Shown in pieces: positions 28,009-36,943 of a stretch of DNA of 64,000 nucleotides. The notes below the pieces were generated by a model that worked only from the letters and a program-made list of their open reading frames with translations, did not search any database and was not told the DNA's origin. The DNA is from [Flexibacter] sp. ATCC 35208 (GTDB taxonomy: Bacteria > Bacteroidota > Bacteroidia > Chitinophagales > Chitinophagaceae): the NCBI RefSeq assembly GCF_001975825.1, contig NZ_MTKN01000002.1, positions 1 to 64,000 on the forward strand, in the 5' to 3' direction. Made by a program: the position numbers and the translations under genes. Positions within the stretch are counted from its first letter, which is position 1; every line of letters begins with the position of its first letter.

Positions 28009-30174
28009 TTAATTTTTAAAATGCATTCCCAAATTATACATTATAAAAGCCCATATATCCGCAGATTCCTCTATCAGCTTGCCCGTTGGCTTACCAGCTC
28101 CATGGCCGGCCTGCGTGTCTATACGTATAAGCGTTGGGTTAGGCCCTGCATTGTCCGCCTGCAGCGTAGCTGCGAATTTGAATGAGTGTGCAGGCACCAC
28201 CCTGTCGTCATGATCCCCTGTAGTAACCATGGTAGCAGGGTAAGACGTACCTGGTTTCAGGTTGTGCAGTGGTGAGTATTTGATCAGGTATTTAAACTGG
28301 TCTTCCTTATCACTGGTGCCATACTCTACACCCCATGCCCATCCGATGGTAAAGTGCTGGTAACGCAACATATCCAGCACTCCTACTGTAGGTATCGCTA
28401 CCTTGAACAGATCCGGGCGTTGTGTCATCACCGCACCAATCAGCAAACCGCCATTAGAACGGCCATGTACCGCCAGTTTGGAGGTATTGGTATATTTTTC
28501 TTTGATCAGGAACTCTGCAGCCCCGATAAAATCGTCAAATACATTCTGTTTCTTTTCGAGCATACCTGCTTTGTGCCATTCTTCGCCGTACTCCGCACCA
28601 CCACGCAGGGTTACCTGTGCATAGATACCGCCCTGCTCCATAAAGAACAGATTAGATACACTGAAGCCTGGGGTGATCGGGATATTGAAACCACCATAAC
28701 CATACAGCAATACAGGATTGTTGCCATCCAGTTTGATCCCCTTCTTATAAGAAAGGAACATAGGGATACGGGTACCATCTTTACTATTAAAGAATACCTG
28801 TTTGGTTTCGTACTGGGAAGGATCGAATTTCAGTTCAGGTTTAAAATAAGTAGTAGACTTACCGGAAGCTATATCATACTTATATACCAGGGCCGGTGTC
28901 ACATATGAATTAAAGGTGTAATAGAATTCCTTGTCTTCTTTTTTACCACCGAATCCACCTGCGGTACCGATACCCGGGAGTTTGATCTCCCTTTCCAGGT
29001 GACCGGCATAGTTTAACTGGTATACACGGTTGGCAGCATCCTGCAGGTAGGTAGCAAAGAGTTTTCCACCACCGGTACCCACATGCATGAGGGTTTCCTT
29101 GCGTTCAGGAATGATTAGTGTACGGGGACCCTCTGGATTTTTGGTATCGATCAGCTCTACCTTATAATTAGGAGCGCCTTCGTTAGTGATCACAAATAGC
29201 TTATCGCCGTCATTGTCTATTACATTTGGCTCATGATCGAAGCCTTTGATCAATAATTTGAACGTCTTTTGGTCAGGATTTTTCATGTCCCAGAACCATA
29301 TCTCATTGCCGGAAGTCCCTTCTGACGCGTTTAGGAGCACGAATCGCTCATCCTCGGTAACGGTTGCCTGAAAATTGCGAAGTGGGTGATCTGAATCAGC
29401 GTGGATCAGTACATCCTTATCCTGAGAAGTGCCTACCTTGTGATAGTAAACTTTATGGAATTCGTTCTTTTTGGAGAGTTTGCTGGCTTCGGTAGGTTCG
29501 TCATAGCGGCTATAGTAAAAACCATCTCCTCTCCATGAAAGACCACTGAACTTGAGCCAGTTCAGGCTATCCGGGAGCAAAGTTTTGCTAGCTACGTCCA
29601 TAATACGGGCCTGCTGCCAGTCAGAACCAGCCTTTGCAATTAAATAGGCGGCATATTTTCCATCTTTGGAAAACTGTACGGAGCCTAAAGCTGTTGTACC
29701 ATCGGCAGAGAGTTTATTAGGGTCGATGAAGACTTCGGGAGTAGCGCCCGGGGTGGTAGACTGCCTGTAAAGTACTGACTGGTTCTGCAAACCATCATTT
29801 TTATAGAAGTACAAATAATTGCCTCTATGATCTGGTGCACCAGTTTTTGGATAATTCCATAACACTTCCAGACGATTTTTTATCGAGTCGCGGAACGGTA
29901 TCTTTGCAAGATAATTCTGGGTGACAGCGTTTTGTTCTTTCACCCATGCTTTGGTTTCCGGGCTGTTATCGTCCTCGAGCCAGCGGTATGGGTCGGCAAT
30001 AGTGGTACCATGGTAGTTATCTGTCACTTCGGTCTTCCGGGTTTGCGGATAAACGAGGCCGGGCTGTTGAGATTGGGCTTGAGCTGTTGTCATAGTCGTA
30101 AGCAGCAATGAGGAATTAATAAAAGTGAAAATAAAAGCATGAAGACGTTGCATTATTGCATTTAAATTATACAT
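28009..30174 (-). CDS. Prolyl oligopeptidase (S9A) family exported peptidase
   Basis: Serine peptidase of 721 residues with a signal peptide (FIFTFINSSLLLTTMTTAQAQ). The N-terminal propeller lid begins YHGTTIADPYRWLEDDNSPETKAW, a prolyl oligopeptidase hallmark. The catalytic residues are Ser in HGRSNGGLLIGA, Asp in GDHDDRVVPAHS and His in DTQAGHGAGKPTG. It cleaves after proline in short peptides, probably in the periplasm. The start is at 30174 or at the ATG at 30153; both keep the signal peptide. It is a single-gene unit with its own terminator. Confidence 0.92.
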   Translation of the reverse strand: MYNLNAIMQRLHAFIFTFINSSLLLTTMTTAQAQSQQPGLVYPQTRKTEVTDNYHGTTIADPYRWLEDDNSPETKAWVKEQNAVTQNYLAKIPFRDSIKNRLEVLWNYPKTGAPDHRGNYLYFYKNDGLQNQSVLYRQSTTPGATPEVFIDPNKLSADGTTALGSVQFSKDGKYAAYLIAKAGSDWQQARIMDVASKTLLPDSLNWLKFSGLSWRGDGFYYSRYDEPTEASKLSKKNEFHKVYYHKVGTSQDKDVLIHADSDHPLRNFQATVTEDERFVLLNASEGTSGNEIWFWDMKNPDQKTFKLLIKGFDHEPNVIDNDGDKLFVITNEGAPNYKVELIDTKNPEGPRTLIIPERKETLMHVGTGGGKLFATYLQDAANRVYQLNYAGHLEREIKLPGIGTAGGFGGKKEDKEFYYTFNSYVTPALVYKYDIASGKSTTYFKPELKFDPSQYETKQVFFNSKDGTRIPMFLSYKKGIKLDGNNPVLLYGYGGFNIPITPGFSVSNLFFMEQGGIYAQVTLRGGAEYGEEWHKAGMLEKKQNVFDDFIGAAEFLIKEKYTNTSKLAVHGRSNGGLLIGAVMTQRPDLFKVAIPTVGVLDMLRYQHFTIGWAWGVEYGTSDKEDQFKYLIKYSPLHNLKPGTSYPATMVTTGDHDDRVVPAHSFKFAATLQADNAGPNPTLIRIDTQAGHGAGKPTGKLIEESADIWAFIMYNLGMHFKN

Positions 30175-30270
30175 ATGTATATTTTTTTAAAAAAATACTC
30201 TATTGGTTAACTGAAATTGAAAATTTTCTTTAATTCATCAGAATACTATTAGAAAGAATATCCAAAATGT

Positions 30271-30278
30271 TATTTTTG
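30271..30278 (+). promoter_or_regulatory. Candidate -7 box for pfkA
   Basis: TATTTTTG fits TAnnTTTG, but no clear -33 box is seen. Transcription from it would give a leader of about 195 bases before pfkA. The rest of this 305-base gap shows nothing else I can support. Confidence 0.4.
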
Positions 30279-30479
30279 TGCGCCAATTAAATATTTTTCC
30301 GGCAATTTAACCATAAGGAATGTGATAATCAGGAAAAGAAGAGGACTTGCGGAAAGAGATTGTTAGAATATTCGGGATATACCACTATGACACATTTGGG
30401 GTATAAACTGGGTGAGAACAGGTTCAACGTCGGGGAATTCCCACATAAAACAACGTAGAGAGGGAAATATAACATAACT

Positions 30480-31460
30480 ATGAAAAAAGTTAACAACATT
30501 GCGGTCCTTACATCAGGCGGAGACGCGCCGGGCATGAATGCTGCCGTTCGTGCGGTTGTAAGAACGGGAATTTACAATCAGCTGAATGTTTTTGGTGTCA
30601 TGTATGGTTACAGGGGAATGTTGAAGAACGAAATCTTTCCTTTGGAGTCTAAATCTGTTGCCAACATTATACAGCGCGGTGGTACAATCCTAAAAACGGC
30701 CCGTTGTAAAGAGTTTTACGAGGCCGAAGGCCGTAAAAAAGCATACGAAAATTTAAAGAAGCACAACATCGACGGTATAGTAGTGATCGGTGGCGATGGT
30801 TCTTTCAATGGTGCGTACAAGTTGAGCCAGGAATTTGACATTCCATGCATTGGCCTGCCAGGCACAATTGACAAAGACATTGCCGGTTCTGATTTTACCA
30901 TCGGATTTGATACTGCGGTGAATACTGCGGTAGATGCGATTGATAAGATCCGTGATACAGCAGATGCGCACGACCGTTTATTTATTATAGAAGTGATGGG
31001 GCGTGATGCTGGTTATATTGCCCTTCACAGTGGTATTTCCACTGGTGCTGAGCACATTATGACTCCTGAGCACATTATTGATGTACAGGACATTATCTTA
31101 GAACTGCAGGCTAACGAACGCCGCAAGAAATTAGTTAACATCATCGTAGTAGCAGAAGGTTCTGCTGCTGGTGGTGCAGAAGCGGTAGCACGCCAGATTA
31201 AGGAGCAATGTCCTCAACTGGATACCCGCGTAACCATCCTCGGACATATACAACGTGGTGGTAGCCCAACCTGTCAGGATCGTATCCTGGCCAGCCGTAT
31301 GGGTTATGCAGCTGTTGAGGCGCTGTTGAATGGCACTTCCAATGTTATGGTAGGAATTGTAAACAACAAAATCCAATATACACCTCTGGAACAGGCCATC
31401 AAAGCCAAAGAGCATATCGATCCGGAATGGTTTAAAATTGTAAAAATACTTGCGAGTTAA
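30480..31460 (+). CDS. pfkA: ATP-dependent 6-phosphofructokinase
   Basis: Phosphorylates fructose 6-phosphate in glycolysis. The ATP-binding GGDGS is at residues 104-108; its Gly, and Gly in place of Lys before TID, mark the ATP-dependent form. The catalytic region GTIDKDI carries D131 and D133. The residue between them is Lys, whereas the usual sequence is GTIDNDI. EVMGRDAGYIAL and GHIQRGGSPTCQDR are also typical. Its 326 residues are normal. It is co-transcribed with pyruvate kinase, 10 bases downstream. Confidence 0.95.
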   Translation: MKKVNNIAVLTSGGDAPGMNAAVRAVVRTGIYNQLNVFGVMYGYRGMLKNEIFPLESKSVANIIQRGGTILKTARCKEFYEAEGRKKAYENLKKHNIDGIVVIGGDGSFNGAYKLSQEFDIPCIGLPGTIDKDIAGSDFTIGFDTAVNTAVDAIDKIRDTADAHDRLFIIEVMGRDAGYIALHSGISTGAEHIMTPEHIIDVQDIILELQANERRKKLVNIIVVAEGSAAGGAEAVARQIKEQCPQLDTRVTILGHIQRGGSPTCQDRILASRMGYAAVEALLNGTSNVMVGIVNNKIQYTPLEQAIKAKEHIDPEWFKIVKILAS

Positions 31461-31470
31461 AATAAGAGCT

Positions 31471-32910
31471 ATGAGTACACAAGATATATCTAAACACAAA
31501 ACGAAGATAGTTGCCACAGTAGGACCGGCATGCGACACTTACGAAAAATTACTGGCACTGGTAAAGGCTGGCGTAAACGTGTTCCGTCTGAACTTTTCAC
31601 ATGGCTCTCACGAGGACAAGCTGCGCATCATTGGTTACATTCGCCAGATTAACGAAGTTGAATCTTACAATGTAGCCATCCTGGCAGACTTGCAAGGTCC
31701 TAAACTGCGTGTAGGTGAAATCGCTAACAATGCACTGCCACTGACTCCGGGTATGATCCTGACTTTCGTAAACGAGAAGGTAGTTGGTACCGCTGAAAGA
31801 ATATACGTATCTTATGCAGACCTGCATAAAGATGTAAAACCAGGCCAGAAAATCCTGCTGGATGACGGTAAGATCGAAACTGTAGTAAAAGAAATCACTG
31901 CTGCAGGTGAAATCAAAGCTGAAGTGACCCTGCCAGGCGTTCTGTCTTCCAAAAAAGGTTTCAACCTGCCAGATACCAAAGTATCTCTGCCAGCGCTGAC
32001 GCCAAAAGATGTGGAAGATCTGGAATTCATCATCGACCACGACTGTGACTGGGTTGCCCTGTCATTTGTAAGAGATGCTGCTGACCTGCAACTGATCCGC
32101 AAACGTCTGAAAGAACGTAACTCTAAGATCAAGGTTATCTCTAAGATCGAAAAGCCTGAGGCTATCGAAAATCTGAAAGAGATCATCTGGGAAAGCGACG
32201 GCGTAATGATCGCTCGTGGTGACCTGGGTGTGGAACTGCCTGTTGAGCAGATCCCGATGATCCAGAAAGATATTATCCGTAAATGTATTCACCGTGCTAA
32301 GCCGGTAATCGTGGCTACCCAGATGATGGAATCCATGATCGACCGTACCCGCCCTAACCGTAGCGAAATCACTGACGTAGCTAACGCGGTACTGGAAGGT
32401 GCTGATGCCGTAATGCTGAGTGGTGAAACTGCAACTGGTCAGTTCCCGGAACTGGTAATCCAGACTATGCGTAAGATTATCGGTGAAGTAGAGAAAGAAG
32501 AAATCATCTACAACCGTAACCTGATCCCTCACCGTCACTCTCCTACCTTCATCAGCGATGCACTGTGCTACAATGCATGTAAAATGGCTGAAGACCTGGA
32601 AGCAAATGCACTGGTTGGTATGACCCAGAGTGGTTACACCGGCTTTATGCTCAGCAGCTACCGTCCACGCTCTCCACTGTTCGTATTTACTAAAGAGAAA
32701 TCTTTGGTGAATCAGCTGAGCCTGAGCTGGGGTGTACGCGCGTTCTATTATAAGGAAGAAATCGGTCTGGATAACATTATCAATGATCAGATCAGCATCC
32801 TAAAAAATAAAGGGTATCTGAAAACTGATGATATTGTGGTAAATACCGGTTCTACTCCAGTAGCAGAACATTTGCCTACAAATACGATTAAGGTATCTAA
32901 AGTACAATAA
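31471..32910 (+). CDS. pyk: Pyruvate kinase
   Basis: Last step of glycolysis: phosphoenolpyruvate plus ADP to pyruvate and ATP. Motifs in order: TKIVATVGPACDT; RLNFSHGSHED; ILADLQGPKLRVG; the B domain at about 80-180; ISKIEKPEAIENL; VMIARGDLGVELPVEQIP with metal-binding residues; and ATQMMESMIDRTRPNRSE. The start at 31471 (MSTQDIS) follows the pfkA stop by 10 bases. An earlier ATG at 31450 overlaps pfkA and is less likely. Codon use is strongly biased, as expected for an abundant enzyme. Confidence 0.95.
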   Translation: MSTQDISKHKTKIVATVGPACDTYEKLLALVKAGVNVFRLNFSHGSHEDKLRIIGYIRQINEVESYNVAILADLQGPKLRVGEIANNALPLTPGMILTFVNEKVVGTAERIYVSYADLHKDVKPGQKILLDDGKIETVVKEITAAGEIKAEVTLPGVLSSKKGFNLPDTKVSLPALTPKDVEDLEFIIDHDCDWVALSFVRDAADLQLIRKRLKERNSKIKVISKIEKPEAIENLKEIIWESDGVMIARGDLGVELPVEQIPMIQKDIIRKCIHRAKPVIVATQMMESMIDRTRPNRSEITDVANAVLEGADAVMLSGETATGQFPELVIQTMRKIIGEVEKEEIIYNRNLIPHRHSPTFISDALCYNACKMAEDLEANALVGMTQSGYTGFMLSSYRPRSPLFVFTKEKSLVNQLSLSWGVRAFYYKEEIGLDNIINDQISILKNKGYLKTDDIVVNTGSTPVAEHLPTNTIKVSKVQ

Positions 32911-32929
32911 GCTATTTTGTATAATAAAC

Positions 32930-32963
32930 AGGAACGGCTCCCTTCCGGAGCCGTTCCTGTTTT
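32930..32963 (+). terminator. Rho-independent terminator of pfkA-pyk
   Basis: AGGAACGGCTC-CCTTCCG-GAGCCGTTCCT followed by GTTTT. A second, looser pair AAAAGGCATC/GATGCCTTTT at about 32970-33030 may end the opposite-strand TonB receptor gene. Confidence 0.9.
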
Positions 32964-33035
32964 AGGGAAAAGGCATCGGAAACCGATGTATTTTCTGGTT
33001 TAGATATCATTCCTCGTTTAGATGCCTTTTACATT

Positions 33036-35810
33036 TTAAAAGTCCAATACTATTCTCGTAAATAACCGCATTCCATTCACCCCCATCTGCACCGGATCCC
33101 AGGCACCACCTGCTTCGCCATCAAAAGCTGACAGCTTCGCGCCTTTCACATAGCCTAAATCAGGATGTACATTAAATACGTTATCCACACCTACAAACCA
33201 GTTGATATGCCTGTTGAATTTATAACCCGCATATACATCTGTCACTACCTTTCCTCTGTACACAAATAACTCTGGCACTGTCTTTCCACCTTCATCCAGT
33301 TCTACGATCGGGTTGATACCTGTACCAGCCAGGTCGCCGGAATAACCGTAACCATACAATTCTACCTTACCATAATAAGTGAGGTGTGAACCAAAGCTGA
33401 TCTTATTAACACCATATTCCAGGTTCAGGCCCATTTTTACCGGTGGTGCAGAAGCTTTTACAAAGCGTTGCTCACGGTCGCTGAAGAAGGATTGACGGTG
33501 TACATACGTGTCATTTAATTTAGCAGGTACATTGATCTTGTCGATTGTCATGTGCTGGATATTGCCTGTGAATAATCCACGGAAATGGTGATTGCTCCAG
33601 CGTTTGTTATAATCAACGACGAGGTCTACCCCATAGTTGGAAGTGTTTACAGCATTCGCAAAGAACTGTGCGTTGTCGATGTGTAACTCATTTAAAGTAT
33701 TGTATACTTCTGCATCCAGCGTGGTATCGCTGGCGCTGAACTGACCGGAGAGTACGATACGGTCTTTTACTTTTACATAGTATCCATCCAGGGTTAAAGT
33801 TAGTATTGGCAATGGTTTCCAGGTAAAACCAAGACTGGCATTGATTGACTTTTCCTGTTTCAGATCAGGGATGCCTGCAGCTCTTGTAATCGCGTTGTAG
33901 TTAGGCGCAATCTTCACTTCGGTGATCGTGCCACCCTGTACGTTGGTGTATTGGGAACTGTAGTTGATTTGCTGTAAGGAAGGCGCTCTGAAACCAGTAC
34001 TTACTGATGCACGGATGTTGAAATCGTTTGTGATTTTGTAACGGGTAGCCAGTTTGTAATTGGTGGTGAAGCCGAAGTCAGAGTAATTTTCTGCCCTGAC
34101 AGCAGCACCTACCAGCCATTTACTGGTCACATCCAGTTCTGCATCTACATAGGCTGCGATATTGCCACGATTGGCCACGACCTCATCGCTGGGGCGATAG
34201 CCAGGGAAACCCTGGGAACCGGTGGCTTTATAAAAAGTGGGATCGTAATTGGTGTAAGAGGCTTCTTCGCCTGCGTAGATGCTATACCTTTCGTAACGGT
34301 ATTCTGCACCAAAAGCGAGGTTCAAATTTGAGATTGCTTTGGTGAAAGTTACATTCGCCGTGTTTTGTAAAAAGGAGAACCCGCCATCGTCGAAGTGGGT
34401 AGGAGAGTTTGCACCCAAAGAGGCATTGAAAGTCTTATCTCCATAAAAGTGGAAATTGTTTCTGCCCAGGGTATTGCTCACATCCCAGGTCCAGCCTTCT
34501 CCAAATTCACCTTTTACCCCTACAGCAGCAGAGATGTCACTGACATGGGTCTGGATGTGTGGATCAAAAATGGTGTCGCCTGGTACAGCGTACATAATGT
34601 CTTTGTGGAAGATCAGGTTTCCGTTATCATCAGTAGGAAAACGATCCGGATGCCCGCTGAATGAACGGGAATAGGCAAAGGCATCGGAGCTCTTATAGTT
34701 ATATCCACCAAAAGCATAGAGGGTGGTGCTGCCTGTACCAAAAGGCACTTCCAGGTTGATCATGCCACCTCCATTTACACGGGAGCCATCGCCGGCACCT
34801 CTTCTCACACTGTTCACAGGCAGTCCATCTTTATGACTCAGGTTTGTATCGAGGTTTTGTCTGTAGGTTTTACCCTGGATGAGGAAGTTGCCCGAAAAGT
34901 TGAGGAACCCGCCATTTTTACCCAAAGGAAGGCCATAGCTGAGGCCCAGGGTACCGGTATTTCCATCGATAGGTACACCGTACTGGTATTGGGATTGTTT
35001 ACGCCCAAACCAGGTATTGTACTTATGGTCATAATAACCGGCATAACCTGCGGTCACATTGAGGTGGTTCACGTCTTTTTTGAGGATGAGGTTGATTACT
35101 CCTGCAATGGCATCGGAGCCATATTGGGCAGAGGCACCGTCGCGAAGGATTTCGACCCTGTCGATGGCAGCTTCGGGGATGGCATTGAGATCAGTGCCTG
35201 AATTACCACGGCCACGGGTACCGTATACGGCTACGAAGGCTGTCTGGTGGCGTCTTTTACCATTTACAAGCACTAAGGTCTGATCAGGTCCAAGGCCCCT
35301 GAGGGTGGCGAGGTCGATCATATCTGCACCATCACTTCCACTTTGTTTGTTGTAGTTCAGGGAGGGAGCGGCCATGTTCAGGACGGCAGTGAGATCAGTT
35401 TTGGCAGTAGACTGGGATGCCTGGGCAATGGGTATGACATCGACGGGAACGGGCGTTTCCGTTCTGGCACGACCCGTACCCCGGCTACCTACGAGTACGA
35501 TCTGGTTGAGTTCCGAGACGGCGGAGACCAGTTTTACATCGACCACAGAGCGGCCATTGACGGAAAGGGCCTGTGGGGTGAAGCCGATGGCACTTACTTC
35601 CAGTACATCATTGGCTTTGGCCTCGATGGTGTATTCACCGGACTTGTTGGTTAAACTGCCGGAGCTACTGAGTCTGACCCTTACGGTAATTCCTTCTAAT
35701 GGCACGCCGGTTGTGGCATCTGTTACTTTTCCGGTTATTTTCTGTTGGGCACTTGCTACAGTCAGGCAGAGGCATAGTATTGCCATACAGTACACGATCT
35801 TGGTTGACAT
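33036..35810 (-). CDS. TonB-dependent receptor with N-terminal carboxypeptidase-like domain
   Basis: Outer-membrane importer of 924 residues. The signal peptide ends near SAQQ. A carboxypeptidase-like domain follows (about 22-105, ITGKVTDATTGVPLEGITVRV), then a plug (VDVIPIAQASQSTAKTDLTAVL; RVEILRDGASAQYGSDAIAGVINLILKK), then the barrel ending RLFTRIVLDF. Unlike the receptor at 6.4-9.5 kb it has no SusD partner and belongs to the general TonB-receptor class. It faces an AraC regulator gene 118 bases away, with GAGTAC half-sites between them, so that regulator may control it. The substrate is unknown. Confidence 0.9.
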   Translation of the reverse strand: MSTKIVYCMAILCLCLTVASAQQKITGKVTDATTGVPLEGITVRVRLSSSGSLTNKSGEYTIEAKANDVLEVSAIGFTPQALSVNGRSVVDVKLVSAVSELNQIVLVGSRGTGRARTETPVPVDVIPIAQASQSTAKTDLTAVLNMAAPSLNYNKQSGSDGADMIDLATLRGLGPDQTLVLVNGKRRHQTAFVAVYGTRGRGNSGTDLNAIPEAAIDRVEILRDGASAQYGSDAIAGVINLILKKDVNHLNVTAGYAGYYDHKYNTWFGRKQSQYQYGVPIDGNTGTLGLSYGLPLGKNGGFLNFSGNFLIQGKTYRQNLDTNLSHKDGLPVNSVRRGAGDGSRVNGGGMINLEVPFGTGSTTLYAFGGYNYKSSDAFAYSRSFSGHPDRFPTDDNGNLIFHKDIMYAVPGDTIFDPHIQTHVSDISAAVGVKGEFGEGWTWDVSNTLGRNNFHFYGDKTFNASLGANSPTHFDDGGFSFLQNTANVTFTKAISNLNLAFGAEYRYERYSIYAGEEASYTNYDPTFYKATGSQGFPGYRPSDEVVANRGNIAAYVDAELDVTSKWLVGAAVRAENYSDFGFTTNYKLATRYKITNDFNIRASVSTGFRAPSLQQINYSSQYTNVQGGTITEVKIAPNYNAITRAAGIPDLKQEKSINASLGFTWKPLPILTLTLDGYYVKVKDRIVLSGQFSASDTTLDAEVYNTLNELHIDNAQFFANAVNTSNYGVDLVVDYNKRWSNHHFRGLFTGNIQHMTIDKINVPAKLNDTYVHRQSFFSDREQRFVKASAPPVKMGLNLEYGVNKISFGSHLTYYGKVELYGYGYSGDLAGTGINPIVELDEGGKTVPELFVYRGKVVTDVYAGYKFNRHINWFVGVDNVFNVHPDLGYVKGAKLSAFDGEAGGAWDPVQMGVNGMRLFTRIVLDF

Positions 35811-35865
35811 ATTTACAGGTTTGGGTGATTAAACTAAATATACCCAATTTGTTGCATACTATTAC

Positions 35866-35896
35866 TACTCACATAATTATGAGTACTTTTGAGTAC
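35866..35896. promoter_or_regulatory. Putative AraC-type operator in a divergent intergenic region
   Basis: GAGTAC occurs at 35881-35886 and 35891-35896, exactly 10 bases apart. An inverted half-site, TACTC, lies at 35866-35870. It lies between the divergent TonB receptor and AraC genes, which suits a regulator that binds direct repeats on one DNA face. Confidence 0.45.
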
Positions 35897-35928
35897 CAAT
35901 CGCTTTAGTCAATCGACTTATATCTGAT

Positions 35929-36915
35929 ATGAATTTAATCAGACAGGCAGAACAACAAATTTTCGCCGACTTCGTCCAGGTAGAGAATGTCCCCGAAATT
36001 ATGCATTCCTATATCGTTCCCCATGCAAGAAGAACGGTATACGGCAATGCCCGCGTATTTGTATTTAAGCAATTGCTGGAAGCAACACCTTTTCGGGTCT
36101 GGCAACACCACGTGATCACTTCACAGGTTATAGATATTCATCCTCATGTAGATCATCCGGGTTTGCATCTGGCTGTTACGCTTTCTTCGCTCAATGTACA
36201 TTCTGGCATGCGTGGCGGAATACCAGAGCATGTACGACAGGGAGATCTGAATTTATTTTATGTAACGTATGAAGAAAAAGCAGTGTCTATACATCCGGGT
36301 ACGCATTGTTTTTTAAACATTGAATTCGGTGAAGCACAACTACCATTATTTGCGGAGCGTGCATTTATTGAACAAGCCATCCTACCTGCTAAAGCTGCGA
36401 ATCCACTTGGTGGTGTAATTAATGCAGCACCTGTAGCGCTGGATGCATATGCTTCGATGCTCCTTGAACAGATACGCAATCCACTGGGGTGTAATGAATA
36501 TGCACGTAGCAGGTATATCAGCAAACAATGTGAATTATTGTTAGTGCATTTCTTTGCACAGTTACAATATCCTCCATTGGAATATCAGCCATTGACGAAT
36601 GAAGATATCAATAGTATTGATAGTGCGAAAGCATATATCAAAGCGAATACAATTGGTGTGCAAATTTCAGAATTGTGTGAGTTGTTTGATATCTCTGCGG
36701 AGAAATTACAATATGGATTCAAACATTTATATGGCACCAGTGTAGATGCATTCGTCATCTTATGGCGACTGGAAAAAGCAGCGGTATTATTAACATTGCC
36801 GGAGATCGATTTGCAGCTGGTAGCAGATGAAACAGGGTATAGTCATGTAGCTGCATTTGTGAATAGTTTTACACGGTATTATAATTGCGCTCCTGATCAG
36901 TTCAAGCAATTATAA
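35929..36915 (+). CDS. AraC-family transcriptional regulator
   Basis: Regulator of 328 residues. The N-terminal part is a sensing domain without a confident match (SSLNVHSGMRGGIPEHVRQGDLNLFYVTYEEKAVSI resembles AraC cupin regions). The last 100 residues hold the two helix-turn-helix motifs: GVQISELCELFDISAEKLQYGFKHLYGTSVDAF, then PEIDLQLVADETGYSHVAAFVNSFTRYYNCAPDQFK. It is followed after 28 bases by an aldehyde dehydrogenase gene and is divergent from the TonB receptor, so both are candidate targets. Confidence 0.85.
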   Translation: MNLIRQAEQQIFADFVQVENVPEIMHSYIVPHARRTVYGNARVFVFKQLLEATPFRVWQHHVITSQVIDIHPHVDHPGLHLAVTLSSLNVHSGMRGGIPEHVRQGDLNLFYVTYEEKAVSIHPGTHCFLNIEFGEAQLPLFAERAFIEQAILPAKAANPLGGVINAAPVALDAYASMLLEQIRNPLGCNEYARSRYISKQCELLLVHFFAQLQYPPLEYQPLTNEDINSIDSAKAYIKANTIGVQISELCELFDISAEKLQYGFKHLYGTSVDAFVILWRLEKAAVLLTLPEIDLQLVADETGYSHVAAFVNSFTRYYNCAPDQFKQL

Positions 36916-36943
36916 TCCTTACTTTTATCAAAACTTCATTCAC

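Noticed and set aside
30329..30535. Minus-strand 68-codon ORF in front of pfkA
   Set aside because: It overlaps the start of pfkA and has no coding character.
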